Source of the DNA: Geodermatophilus ruber
Lineage (GTDB): Bacteria > Actinomycetota > Actinomycetes > Mycobacteriales > Geodermatophilaceae
Assembly (NCBI RefSeq): GCF_900114385.1
Contig: NZ_FOSW01000011.1
Span: 62,001-126,000, forward strand
Reading direction: 5' to 3'
Length of the DNA stretch: 64,000 nt
Positions 50,321-59,227 of this stretch are shown here, piece after piece; position 1 is the first letter of the stretch; each line of letters opens with the position of its first letter. The notes under the pieces are model-generated. The model made no database searches. It was not told the origin of the DNA and worked only from the letters and a program-made list of their open reading frames with translations. The position numbers and the translations under genes are program-made.

Positions 50321-52006
50321 GTGGAGAAGGCGCGCACAGCCTCCGGGCCCGCCGCGGGGGCGGCCCCCGGGGCCTCGGCGGACCGCGTCGCCGTCTTCGA
50401 CGCCGACTGGACGATCGTCGCCGTCGACGAGGGCACCGCCGCGCTGCTGGGCCGGCGACGCGACGAGCTCGTCGACCGCAACATCTGGATCGCGCTGCCG
50501 GAGCTGGCCGGCACGATCTTCCACAGCTTCCTGCTGCACGCGCGCAGCGTCGGCGAGCGCGTGACGTGGCGGGGCTTCTACGCCCCCCGCAACTGCTGGC
50601 TCGAGGCCACCGCCGTGCCGGTCGGCGGCCGGCTGCACGTGCAGCTGGCGGCGGCGACCGGATCCGCCCCTGCCGAGGGGGCAGCCGGCCACGCCACCGC
50701 GCCGGGGGAGGGCGCGGAGAGCGACCGGCTCCGCTTCCTGGCCGAGGTCAGCGAGGCGATGATCAGCACGCTGGACGCCGATGAGTCGGTGGGCAAGCTC
50801 GTCGACCTCGTCGTCCCCCGGCTGTGCGACTGGGCGGTGGTGTCGGTCCTGGGCGACGACGGGCAGTCCACCGAACAGGTGGGGGCACACCGGGACCCCT
50901 CCCGGCTGGCCGACCTGGACATCTACCTGACCCAGCGGGTGCAGAGCCCGCGGGACGACAGCAACCCCATGGCGGCCGCGCTGCTCACCGGCGAGCCGAT
51001 CCACCTGGCCTCGATCGACCAGGAGCTCGTCGAGCCGACCCTGGGCACCGACGCGGTGCGGGAGGCGTGGCGGCGGCTGGACGCGGCCTCGCTCACGATC
51101 GTCCCCCTGCGGGCGCGGGCGGAGACCTTCGGCGCGCTGGGGCTGGTCAACACCTCCGCGCGGCCGCCGCACAGCGAGATGCAGATCGCCACGGCGGTGG
51201 AGGTGGCCCGGCGGGCCTCCCTCGCGATCGACAACGCGCGCCTCTACGGCCGGCAGCTGAAGGTGGCCGAGACCCTCCAGCGCAGCCTGCTCACCCCGCC
51301 CCCGCAGCCGGACCACCTGGAGATCGCCGTCCGCTACCAGCCGGCGGCCAGCCACATGCACGTCGGCGGCGACTGGTACGACGCATTCCAGCAGCCCGAC
51401 GGCGCGACCCTGCTGGTGATCGGCGACGTCGTCGGCCACAACGTGGACGCCGCGGCCGCCATGGGGCAGGTCCGCAGCATCGTCCGGGGGATCGCCTACG
51501 ACCGGCAGGAGCAGCCGGCGCGCATCCTCACCCGGGTCGACACGACCCTCACCGGCCTGCGGATCGGCACCCTGGCGACCGCGCTGATCGCGCGGATCGA
51601 GCAGCCGCCCGGCGAGGCCGCCGAGGACCGGCGGACGCTCCGGTGGTCCTCGGCCGGGCACCTGCCGCCGCTGGTGCGCCGCGCGGACGGCCGGGTCGAG
51701 CGGCTCGACACGCCCCCGGAGACGCTGCTGGGCACCGGCGCGCACCCGGCGCGGTCGGACGCGTCGGTCCAGCTGCTCCCCGGGGACGTCGTCGTCTTCT
51801 ACACCGACGGGCTGGTCGAGCAGGGGCGGACGGGGATCGACGAGGGGCTGGCCCGGCTCACCGCGCTCGTCGGCGAGCTCGGGCCCTGCGGCGTGGACGA
51901 CCTGTGCGACGGGCTCCTGGAGCGGATCGTCCGGCACCGCTCCGACGACGATGTCGCCATCGTCGCCGTCGCCTTCCACGCCGCTGGCGGAGCCCCTCCC
52001 CGCTGA
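50321..52006 (+). CDS. PAS/GAF domain protein with SpoIIE-type PP2C phosphatase domain
   Basis: This protein of about 561 residues has a PAS-like domain at 25-115 (VAVFDADWTIVAVDEGTAAL), a GAF domain at about 145-310 and a C-terminal SpoIIE phosphatase domain. The latter has LQRSLLTPPPQPDHLEIAVR, GGDWYDAFQ, GDVVGHNVDAAAAMGQVRS and VFYTDGLVE. Such proteins dephosphorylate anti-anti-sigma factors (partner switching). The start is uncertain; the GTG at 50321 gives a short N-terminus before the PAS fold, while the frame is open from 50111. The STAS protein at 60563-60874 is a possible substrate type. Confidence 0.88.
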   Translation: MEKARTASGPAAGAAPGASADRVAVFDADWTIVAVDEGTAALLGRRRDELVDRNIWIALPELAGTIFHSFLLHARSVGERVTWRGFYAPRNCWLEATAVPVGGRLHVQLAAATGSAPAEGAAGHATAPGEGAESDRLRFLAEVSEAMISTLDADESVGKLVDLVVPRLCDWAVVSVLGDDGQSTEQVGAHRDPSRLADLDIYLTQRVQSPRDDSNPMAAALLTGEPIHLASIDQELVEPTLGTDAVREAWRRLDAASLTIVPLRARAETFGALGLVNTSARPPHSEMQIATAVEVARRASLAIDNARLYGRQLKVAETLQRSLLTPPPQPDHLEIAVRYQPAASHMHVGGDWYDAFQQPDGATLLVIGDVVGHNVDAAAAMGQVRSIVRGIAYDRQEQPARILTRVDTTLTGLRIGTLATALIARIEQPPGEAAEDRRTLRWSSAGHLPPLVRRADGRVERLDTPPETLLGTGAHPARSDASVQLLPGDVVVFYTDGLVEQGRTGIDEGLARLTALVGELGPCGVDDLCDGLLERIVRHRSDDDVAIVAVAFHAAGGAPPR

Positions 52007-52020
52007 CGCGGGGAAGGGCT
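51991..52020. terminator. bidirectional terminator between convergent genes
   Basis: A 13-bp stem with one mismatch (51991-52003 with 52008-52020) and a TGAC loop spans the stop codon of the phosphatase and ends 12 bases before the formamidase stop. It can serve both strands. Confidence 0.7.
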
Positions 52021-52031
52021 GCGCACCGTCC

Positions 52032-53285
52032 TCAGAAGCTGGACTTCGGCACGCCCGGCGCCGGGTCGATCCGGGTCGGCCCCGACGCGCTCGGACGGAC
52101 GTCGAAGTCGAAGATCCCGGTCGGGATGTAGACGGTGGAGCAGGCGTTCGGGATGTCCACCACCCCGGAGTGCCGGCCTTCGATCGGGGCTGCCCCCAGG
52201 ATCATGTAGACCTGCTCCGGCGTGTAACCGAACTTCGACAGGTAGTCGATCGCGTGCAGGCAGGCGCGCTTGTAGGCCAGGGTGGAGTCCAGGTAGCGCT
52301 GCTCGTTGTCCCTGGTGACGGACACACCGGAGAAGGCCAGCCACTGGTCGTAGCGCGGGTCCACGTTGCCGGGCATGAACACGGCGTTCTCGCCCACGCC
52401 GTAGGTCTCCATGCCGCCCTTGATGAGGTCGACGTGCAGGTCCAGGAAGCCGCCCATCTCGATCGCGCCGCAGAAGGTGATCTCGCCGTCCCCCTGGGAG
52501 AAGTGCAGGTCGCCCATCGACAGCTTGGCCCCGGGGACGAAGACCGGGTAGAAGATCCGGCTGCCCTTGGTCAGGTTCTTGATGTCCTGGTTGCCGCCGT
52601 TCTCCCGCGGGGGCGCGGTCCGGGCGGCCTCGGCGGCCGCACGGTCGAACTCCTCGCCGCTGAGGGTGCCGAGGATGGCGTCCTGCGGCAGCGGGGGCAG
52701 GGCCAGCGGCGGTACCCGGTCGGGGTCGGTGGCGATCAGCTCGCCCTCCCGCTCGTTCCAGCGGGCGAGCAGGTCCGCGGAGGGTGCTGTTCCCATCAGG
52801 CCGGGGTGCACGATCCCGGTGAACGACACCCGGGGGATGTGCCGGGAGGTCGCCTTGATGCCGAGGAAGTCCCAGATCACCTTGTAGGCGTCGGGGAACT
52901 CGTCGGTGAGGAACCCGCCCCCGTTCTGCTTCGGGAAGATGCCGGTGTAGCCCCACCCCTGGCCGGCCAGCGGTCCGGAGTCCTCCTGCGGGATGGGCCC
53001 GACGTCCAGGATGTCCACGAGCAGCAGGTCCCCGGGTTCGGCGCCCTCGACGGCGATCGGCCCGCTGAGCACGTGCACCCTGGACAGCGGTGCGTCGCGG
53101 ACGTCGTCGGCCGAGTCGTCGTTGTGGATCGCCCCGTCGAACCACTCACGGCAGTGCACCCGGAACACGTCGCCCGGGCGGACGGTCACGTTGGCCGGGA
53201 TGTCCGGGTGCCATCGGTTGTGTCCGACGTAGCGCTGGTCGGTGAACTTCTTGGTGGAGTCCAGCGGGAACACGACCTCGGGCAT
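52032..53285 (-). CDS. fmdA: formamidase / acetamidase
   Basis: This 417-residue protein matches the FmdA_AmdA family throughout: HNRWHPDIPANVTVRPGD near 22-39, FDGAIHNDDSADDVRD, VEGAEPGDLLLVDILDV, NGGNQDIKNLTKGSRIFYPV and MGDLHFSQGDGEITFCGAIE. FMPGNVDPRYDQWLAFSG follows. It hydrolyses formamide or short amides to ammonia and the acid. ATG after GGAGGTAGGTC. Followed on the same strand, with AmiS and FmdB genes upstream, it forms an amide-use set. Confidence 0.92.
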   Translation of the reverse strand: MPEVVFPLDSTKKFTDQRYVGHNRWHPDIPANVTVRPGDVFRVHCREWFDGAIHNDDSADDVRDAPLSRVHVLSGPIAVEGAEPGDLLLVDILDVGPIPQEDSGPLAGQGWGYTGIFPKQNGGGFLTDEFPDAYKVIWDFLGIKATSRHIPRVSFTGIVHPGLMGTAPSADLLARWNEREGELIATDPDRVPPLALPPLPQDAILGTLSGEEFDRAAAEAARTAPPRENGGNQDIKNLTKGSRIFYPVFVPGAKLSMGDLHFSQGDGEITFCGAIEMGGFLDLHVDLIKGGMETYGVGENAVFMPGNVDPRYDQWLAFSGVSVTRDNEQRYLDSTLAYKRACLHAIDYLSKFGYTPEQVYMILGAAPIEGRHSGVVDIPNACSTVYIPTGIFDFDVRPSASGPTRIDPAPGVPKSSF

Positions 53286-53345
53286 GACCTACCTCCTGAT
53301 CGGCGGGGGTGGGACGACGGTGCTGTGCTCGCTCGGGTGCCGGCC

Positions 53346-54050
53346 TCACCTCCTCCGGCGCCCGGCGGACTCGTCCCGGCCGGGCGCGGCGCTCTGGCTG
53401 GGGCGGGGCGTCGGCGTGGAGGTCTCCCGCAGCTCCGGCGCCGGAGCGGTTCCGGCCGTCGCCCGCGGTTGGCGCAGCCGCGGGTAGAGGGCCAGCGAGA
53501 GGATGCAGATGACCGCGATCACGATCGCCCACGTCCTGGTGTTGTCCGCCCACTTGCCGGTGAGCAGCAGGAAGGCGGGCACCGCGGCGGTCACGATGCC
53601 GGCGACGATGGCGACGGCGCCGGTGAAGCGGGTGAACTCTTCCCGCTTCAGCCCCAGCACCACGAAGAACAGCGCCCACAGGAAGGCCCAGTAGAGCCAG
53701 ATGACACCGAAGGCGGGGTCGTCGAAGCGGCTGAAGTTCAACGCGGAGTAGACGATCGCGCAGACGGCGACGAAGCCGGAGAACCAGCCCAGGCCGGCGC
53801 CGTCCAGGTCGCCGAGCAGGTTGATGCCCACGTACAGGTAGGTGAAGCCGAACAGGTAGATGCCCGACGCGGAGAGGATCACGTCGGGGTCGCCGCCCGA
53901 GGTGACGATCAGGTAGGTCGGGGTGAACACCTGCAGGGCGCCGACGAACAGGTTCAACGGCGCGGCAGCCCGGGCGTCCATCCAGCCCAGCAGCATCACC
54001 CCGTTGATGAGGAGCACCGCTCCGACGTACAGCAGGCCGACACTGGCCAT
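53346..54050 (-). CDS. amiS: AmiS/UreI-family amide or urea channel
   Basis: This 234-residue membrane protein has six predicted helices plus a 40-residue disordered Pro/Arg-rich tail. The AmiS/UreI pattern is clear: VGLLYVGAVLLINGVMLLGW at the start, PLNLFVGALQVFTPTYLI and GIYLFGFTYLYVGINLL. NFSRFDDPAFGVIWLYWAFLW follows. It allows passive entry of short amides. It sits 60 bases upstream of the formamidase gene on the same strand. Confidence 0.9.
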   Translation of the reverse strand: MASVGLLYVGAVLLINGVMLLGWMDARAAAPLNLFVGALQVFTPTYLIVTSGGDPDVILSASGIYLFGFTYLYVGINLLGDLDGAGLGWFSGFVAVCAIVYSALNFSRFDDPAFGVIWLYWAFLWALFFVVLGLKREEFTRFTGAVAIVAGIVTAAVPAFLLLTGKWADNTRTWAIVIAVICILSLALYPRLRQPRATAGTAPAPELRETSTPTPRPSQSAAPGRDESAGRRRR

Positions 54051-54123
54051 GGGAACCGTCCCTTCATCGCAATCGATCGGGGCAGAGGGACGCCCGGCCG
54101 GCCGTCGCCGGCCGGACGGCGGA

Positions 54124-54408
54124 TCAGGGACGCGGCAGCCGGCGCAGCTTCGGGTCGGTCAGCGTCGGGGAGCGGCGCCTCGGCCGCGGCGGGGGAGCGG
54201 AGACCACCTCAGGGGCGTCGCGGCTGCGCTCGGCGCGGTCCAGCAGCGCCCCCCGGGTCGGGTCGCCCAGAGACAGCCGCGGGGCGGTGAAGACCCGCGG
54301 AGCCGGGGAGCCGCACGTCGGGCACGGGACCGCGGCGGTGGCCGTACCGATCGGGCGGGACTGCTCGGTCACGCCGTGCTCGGAGCATCGGTAGACGTAG
54401 ACGACCAT
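54124..54408 (-). CDS. FmdB-family zinc ribbon protein
   Basis: This 94-residue protein begins MVVYVYRCSEHGVTEQ and then PCPTCGSPAPRVFTAP; the C-x-x-H-like and C-x-x-C pairs form a zinc ribbon of the FmdB type. The C-terminal half is basic and Pro/Arg-rich, probably disordered. FmdB proteins often accompany formamidase genes and were proposed to regulate them. The ATG at 54408 has a weak ribosome site. The 287-base gap upstream to the cyclase gene shows GC-rich inverted repeats but no clear promoter. Confidence 0.8.
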   Translation of the reverse strand: MVVYVYRCSEHGVTEQSRPIGTATAAVPCPTCGSPAPRVFTAPRLSLGDPTRGALLDRAERSRDAPEVVSAPPPRPRRRSPTLTDPKLRRLPRP

Positions 54409-54695
54409 GGCCACCCTCGGTGCAACCGGTCCGGACACTCTGTGGCGCCACGGGCCACTGGCCGCGAGGTTGCTCCGGTCGCCCGGCGGCGGCAAGATCC
54501 CCGAACGCGGACCCCCCCGTCCCGGAGGCGCGGGAACCCGGGCGCGGCGCGTCGTGACCGGGGCACACCGTGCGCGCACGAGGAGGGGCCGGACCGCCCC
54601 GGCGGCTCCCGGCGGGCACCGCGGGGGCCCGGCAAGGAGCCGCGTCGATCATGATGGGCGGGCCACCCTCCCCTCCTGAGCAGAAGGAACAGCCA

Positions 54696-55472
54696 ATGTC
54701 GCTCCTCCCCGGGTTCGCCGCCGCGCTGGCGACCGGCGGCATCGAGGTCGTCGACCTCACCGCGCCGCTGTCGGCCGACACCCCCGTCATCGCGCTGCCC
54801 GCCGAGTTCGCCCAGACCGCGCGCTTCGAGCTGGAGGAGCTCAGCCGCTACGACGACCGCGGTCCGGCCTGGTACTGGAACAACTTCCGCACCGGCGAGC
54901 ACACCGGCACGCACTTCGACGCGCCCAACCACTGGGTGACCGGCCGGGACGGGGAGGACGTCGCCTTGGTGCCGCCGCGCAGGCTGATCGGGCCGGCCGC
55001 CGTCCTCGACTTCTCCGCCGAGGCCGGGGCCGACCCCGATTTCCTGCTCGAGGTCGAGCACGTCCGCAAGTGGGAGGCCGACCACGGCCCGCTGCCCGAG
55101 GGCGGCTGGCTGCTCTACCGCACCGGGTGGGACGCCCGCAGCGCCTCCCAGGAGGAGTACCTCAACGCCGACGAGACCGGCGCGCACACCCCGGGCATCT
55201 CGCCGGAGTGCGCCCGCTGGCTGGCCGAGGAGGCGCCGGTGATCGGGGTGGGCGTGGAGACCGTCGGCACCGACGCCGGGGCGGCGCACTCCTTCGACCC
55301 ACCGTTCCCCTGCCACGCCGCGCTGATGGGCAGCGGCAAGTACGGGCTCACCCAGCTGCAGAACCTCGCGCAGCTGCCGCCGACCGGCGCGGTGCTGATC
55401 GCGGCGCCGCTGCCGATCGTGCACGGTTCGGGGTCGCCGGCCCGGGTGCTGGCCCTCGTCGAGCGCGGATGA
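54696..55472 (+). CDS. cyclase-family metal hydrolase (kynurenine formamidase/isatin hydrolase-like)
   Basis: This 258-residue protein carries EHTGTHFDAPNHWVTG near 67-82, the H-x-G-T-H-x-D-x-P-x-H metal motif of the PF04199 family. A further stretch, GVGVETVGTDAG, shapes the site. Members hydrolyse N-formylkynurenine, isatin or similar cyclic amides with Mn or Zn. ATG after AGAAGGAACAGCC. Its stop overlaps the start of a thiamine-diphosphate enzyme, so the pair works together. Neighbouring amide genes support C-N bond chemistry. Confidence 0.88.
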   Translation: MSLLPGFAAALATGGIEVVDLTAPLSADTPVIALPAEFAQTARFELEELSRYDDRGPAWYWNNFRTGEHTGTHFDAPNHWVTGRDGEDVALVPPRRLIGPAAVLDFSAEAGADPDFLLEVEHVRKWEADHGPLPEGGWLLYRTGWDARSASQEEYLNADETGAHTPGISPECARWLAEEAPVIGVGVETVGTDAGAAHSFDPPFPCHAALMGSGKYGLTQLQNLAQLPPTGAVLIAAPLPIVHGSGSPARVLALVERG

Positions 55473-57118
55473 GCACCGTCGCCGAGGTGGTCGGCGCGGC
55501 GCTGGTCGGGTGCGGCGTGGACGCCGTCTTCGGCGTCGTCGGCTCGGGCAACTTCGCCGTCACCAACGCCATGGTGGCCGCGGGCGCCCGCTTCGTCGCC
55601 GCCCGCCACGAGGGCGGCGCGGCGACGATGGCCGACGCCTACGCCCGGATGAGCGGGCGCCCGGCGGCGCTGACCGTCCACCAGGGCTGCGGGCTCACCA
55701 ACGCCCTGACCGGTCTCACCGAAGCGGCCAAGAGCCGGACCCCGCTGGTCGTGCTGGCCGCCGAGGCGACCTCGCCGCGGTCGAACTTCCACGTCGACCA
55801 GGTCGCGCTGGCCACCGCGGTGGGCGCGGTGCCGATGCGGGTCACCTCCGCCCGGAACGCGGTCGAGCAGGTCGCGGCCGCGGTGGCGACGGCGGTCGGG
55901 GAGCGGCGCACCGTGCTGCTCAACCTGCCGCTGGACGTGCAGGACGCGCCGGCGCTCCCCGGGCCGGTGGCGGGCGGGCCGGTCACGCTGCCGTTCCGGG
56001 AGATCCCGCCCGCGGCCGCCGAGGAGGTCGAGCGGCTCGTCGCCGCGCTCCGCGGGGCGCGGCGGCCGGTGTTCGTCGCCGGCCGCGGTGCCCGCGGCCC
56101 CGGCTGCCGAGCGGCGCTGGAGGAGCTCGCCGCGCGGTGCGGCGCGCTGCTGGCCACCTCGGCGGTCGCCAAGGGGCTGTTCGCCGGCAACCCGTGGTCG
56201 CTCGACGTCTCCGGCGGCTTCGCCTCGCCGCTGGCCGCCGAGCTCGTCTCCGGCGCGGACCTGATCGTCGGCTGGGGCTGCGCGCTCAACATGTGGACGA
56301 TGCGGCACGGCCGGCTGATCGCCGACGACGCGGTCGTCGTCCAGGTCGATCTCGACCGGGAGGCCCTGGGCGCCCACCGCGACGTCACCGTCGGTGTGGT
56401 CGGTGACGTGCGGGCGATGGCCGAGGCGGCCACCGCGGCGCTTCCGGAGGGCACGGCGACCGGGTACCGGACGCGGGAGAACCGGACGGCCATCGCCGAG
56501 CGGGTGCGCTGGCGGGACGTCCCGTTCGAGCCGGCCGGCGGTGCGGGCCGCATCGACCCGCGCACGCTGACCGTCGCGCTGGACGACCTGTTGCCGGCCG
56601 AGCGGGTCGTCGCGGTCGACTCGGGCAACTTCATGGGCTACCCGAGCATGTTCCTCGACGTGCCGGACGAGTTCGGGTTCTGCTTCACCCAGGCCTTCCA
56701 GTCCGTCGGGCTGGGGCTGGCCTCGGCGATCGGCGCCGCGCTCGCCCGGCCCGACCGGCTGCCGGTGGCCGCGCTGGGGGACGGCGGTGCGCTGATGGGC
56801 GCCGCGGAGCTGGAGACGGTGGCGCGGCTGGGCCTGCCGATGGTGGTCGTCGTCTACAACGACGACGCCTACGGGGCGGAGGTGCACCACTTCGGCCCCG
56901 ACGGCCACCCGCTCGACACCGTCCGCTTCCCGGAGACCGACCTGGCCGCCATCGCCCGGGGCTACGGGTTCGACGCCGTCACCGTGCGCCGCCCGGAGGA
57001 CCTCGGCGCGGTGGCCGCGTGGGTGGCCGGCCCGCGGACGGCGCCGCTGCTGGTCGACGCGAAGGTGGCCGCCGACGAGCCGTCGTGGTGGCTGGAGGAG
57101 GCGTTCCGCGGCCACTGA
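55469..57118 (+). CDS. thiamine diphosphate-dependent enzyme (acetolactate synthase/decarboxylase superfamily)
   Basis: This 549-residue protein has FGVVGSGNFAVTNAMVAAG and the cofactor-activating Glu in RHEGGAATMADAYARMSG near 47. The middle domain is around 190-330, and GDGGALMGAAELETVARLGL...NDDAYGAEVHHF forms the ThDP-Mg site. It is not a close match to MdlC or IlvB; HQGCGLTNALTG replaces the usual HGPG. The ATG overlaps the cyclase stop. Probably a 2-oxo-acid decarboxylase or lyase acting after the cyclase; the substrate is unknown. Confidence 0.85.
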   Translation: MSTVAEVVGAALVGCGVDAVFGVVGSGNFAVTNAMVAAGARFVAARHEGGAATMADAYARMSGRPAALTVHQGCGLTNALTGLTEAAKSRTPLVVLAAEATSPRSNFHVDQVALATAVGAVPMRVTSARNAVEQVAAAVATAVGERRTVLLNLPLDVQDAPALPGPVAGGPVTLPFREIPPAAAEEVERLVAALRGARRPVFVAGRGARGPGCRAALEELAARCGALLATSAVAKGLFAGNPWSLDVSGGFASPLAAELVSGADLIVGWGCALNMWTMRHGRLIADDAVVVQVDLDREALGAHRDVTVGVVGDVRAMAEAATAALPEGTATGYRTRENRTAIAERVRWRDVPFEPAGGAGRIDPRTLTVALDDLLPAERVVAVDSGNFMGYPSMFLDVPDEFGFCFTQAFQSVGLGLASAIGAALARPDRLPVAALGDGGALMGAAELETVARLGLPMVVVVYNDDAYGAEVHHFGPDGHPLDTVRFPETDLAAIARGYGFDAVTVRRPEDLGAVAAWVAGPRTAPLLVDAKVAADEPSWWLEEAFRGH

Positions 57119-57128
57119 GCCGCGCGGC

Positions 57129-57803
57129 TCAGTCAGCGAAGACGGCGGTGAGCGCGGCGGCGACGTCGCGGTGGCCGCGCACCAGCCGGCAGCGGCCCCG
57201 GCCGGCCCGCGCGAGGTCGCGGCCGAGGTCCACGTCGTCCTCGCCGGAGGTGTCGAGCAGGACGTCGAGCCGGGGCAGCCGGCCGGCCACCAGCCGCGGG
57301 TCCGGGCCGGCGTTGTGCACGCAGTCGGACAGCAGCAGCACGCGCGCGTCCCGGGGCGGGACGCCGGCCAGCTGCGCGCCGGCGGTCTCCAGCGCGAAGG
57401 AGACGTTGGTCAGCCCCTGGGTGGGCACCCGCACGAGCAGGTCGACGACGGCGAGCGGGTCCACGGTCTCCCCGAGCCGGACCAGCGCGGCGGCGTCGGA
57501 CCAGAAGGCGACGACGGCCAGCCGGTCGCGGGCCAGCTCCCCGGCCAGCGCGCCGACGGTGGCGGCCGCGGTCCGGATCCGCTCGCCGCGCATCGAGCCG
57601 GACACGTCGACGACGAGCACCACCGAGCGGCGCCGGCGCACCCGCTCCCGCACGACGACGTCCTCGTCCTCGGGTAGCGGCGTGCCGGCGACCGCCTCCA
57701 GCGTGCGCTCGAGGTCCAGCTCGTCGGAGCCGCCGCTCCACCGCAGGCTGGCCAGCTCCCCGAGGCCGCGGCGCGCCCGCCGGTCCCGCGGCGGCCGGGC
57801 CAC
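57129..57803 (-). CDS. VWA-domain protein (MIDAS), partner of MoxR ATPase; true start probably further upstream
   Basis: From the GTG at 57803, 224 residues contain VVLVVDVSGSMRGERIRTAA (MIDAS DxSxS), TLGLTNVSF-like and LLLSDCVHNAG metal-site segments. Coding-like sequence continues upstream in the same frame for about 108 codons (…REIARRLAVARPPRDRR…), up to the TGA that ends the MoxR gene at 58128. No ATG, GTG or TTG precedes the conserved helix. The real start may be a rare codon (ATC at 58121 lies after AAGGACG). Role: MoxR/VWA pairs act as chaperones in metalloenzyme assembly. Confidence 0.7.
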   Translation of the reverse strand: MARPPRDRRARRGLGELASLRWSGGSDELDLERTLEAVAGTPLPEDEDVVVRERVRRRRSVVLVVDVSGSMRGERIRTAAATVGALAGELARDRLAVVAFWSDAAALVRLGETVDPLAVVDLLVRVPTQGLTNVSFALETAGAQLAGVPPRDARVLLLSDCVHNAGPDPRLVAGRLPRLDVLLDTSGEDDVDLGRDLARAGRGRCRLVRGHRDVAAALTAVFAD

Positions 57804-58127
57804 GGCCAGCCGGCGGGCGATCTCCCGGGCCCGCTGCCGCGCCGCCCGGTCCGGCCCGTCGACACCGGCCGGCTCGGCCAGCGGGATCAGCTCCGCCGGC
57901 TCGTCGGTCGTGCCGCGCGCGGTGCCGCCGGGCCGCGCGCCGGCCGGCCGGTCACGCCGGCGGCTCCCCGAGGTCAGCGCCAGCCCGCCACCCCCGTGGG
58001 CGGGCTGATACAGCGCCGGCTGCTCGGTGAGCTCCTTGGGGCGCCGGCGCAGGGGGCGGGTGCCCCGGGTCCGGCCGGCCGCGCCGCGGTCGCGCCGGGT
58101 CAGCGGGGAGTCGGCGTCGATCGTCCT

Positions 58128-59135
58128 TCAACCGGGCTCGGCGGCGCCGGGACGCAGCAGGAAGTGGTCCTCCCAGATCTCCCGGAGGACGGTCTCGGAG
58201 GTCGCGTCGAGGGCCTCGTCGAGGAAGATCCGCCCGGACAGCGCCAGCAGCAGGGCGTCGAGCACGGCGTCCGTGTACTCCTCCGGCAGCCCGCGCGGCG
58301 GCTCGACCGAGGGCTCGTCGGGAAGCGGGACGGCGCGCATCGCGGCCAGCTGGGCGGCGACCAGGGCCAGGTCGATGGCCCCGCGCACGCTGCTGCCCTG
58401 CCGGACGTCGTCCCGGTCGCGGGTCGCCCGGGTCAGCGCGACGGCGTCGGCGATCAGCCGCGGCGACTCCAGGCCGGTGCGCCGCCCGACGATGCCGCGC
58501 TCGGCCGCGGCGTCCTGGTAGTCGACGGCCAACCGGCACAGCCGGTCGTAGACCGAGGTGGACAGCCGGGTGGTGCCGACGTTGTCGTAGGGGTTCATCG
58601 AGGCGACGACGCGGAAGGTCGGCCGCGCCTCGACCGTGCCCACGCGGGGGACCGCGATGCGCCGCTCGGCCATGGCGGTCAGCAGCGTGTTGAGCGTGTC
58701 CTCCGGTGCCCGGTTGAACTCCTCCACGTAGAGGAAGCCGCCCGAGCGCATCGCCTCGACCAGCGGGCCGGCGACGAAGTTGTCCTCCGTGTAGTCCTCG
58801 CGCAGCACCCGCGCCGGGTTGTGGTGGCCGACCAGCCGGGTGGGGGTGAGGTCGGCGTTGCCCTCGACGAACACCAGCGGAATGCCCCACTCGGTGGTGA
58901 TCGACCGCAGCAGGGTCGACTTCGACGTCCCCGGGGGGCCCTCCAGCAGCACGTCGCGGCCGGCCGAGACCGCCGCCAGCAGCAGGTCGATCTCCCGCTC
59001 CCGGCCGACCAGGTGCCCGGCGACCCGCGCCCGCACCTCGCGGACGGAGCGCCCGTCGGTGCCACCGATCCTGCTGCCGGTGATCGCGGTGTCCGGCCCC
59101 GGCGGGCCGGCCGCGGTGCGGGAATCGATGCTCAC
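58128..59135 (-). CDS. MoxR-family AAA+ ATPase
   Basis: This 335-residue protein has Walker A LEGPPGTSKSTLL near 64, Walker B FLYVEEFNRAPEDTLN near 135 and sensor-1 RVVASMNPYD. YDRLCRLAVDYQ holds the arginine-finger region, and a C-terminal lid helix domain completes it. The GTG at 59135 has no strong ribosome site. It is upstream of the VWA gene and in the same reading frame, separated only by a TGA. It resembles CbbQ/NorQ/CoxD-like MoxR proteins that activate metal enzymes. Confidence 0.88.
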   Translation of the reverse strand: MSIDSRTAAGPPGPDTAITGSRIGGTDGRSVREVRARVAGHLVGREREIDLLLAAVSAGRDVLLEGPPGTSKSTLLRSITTEWGIPLVFVEGNADLTPTRLVGHHNPARVLREDYTEDNFVAGPLVEAMRSGGFLYVEEFNRAPEDTLNTLLTAMAERRIAVPRVGTVEARPTFRVVASMNPYDNVGTTRLSTSVYDRLCRLAVDYQDAAAERGIVGRRTGLESPRLIADAVALTRATRDRDDVRQGSSVRGAIDLALVAAQLAAMRAVPLPDEPSVEPPRGLPEEYTDAVLDALLLALSGRIFLDEALDATSETVLREIWEDHFLLRPGAAEPG

Positions 59136-59227
59136 GTGTCCTCCGGCGGCCGGGGGTCCTCGGGCTCTGCTCCGGGCAGGGTAACCAGACCCGCCGGCTG
59201 ATCAGTGCGAACGGCGCGGTCGGCGGG

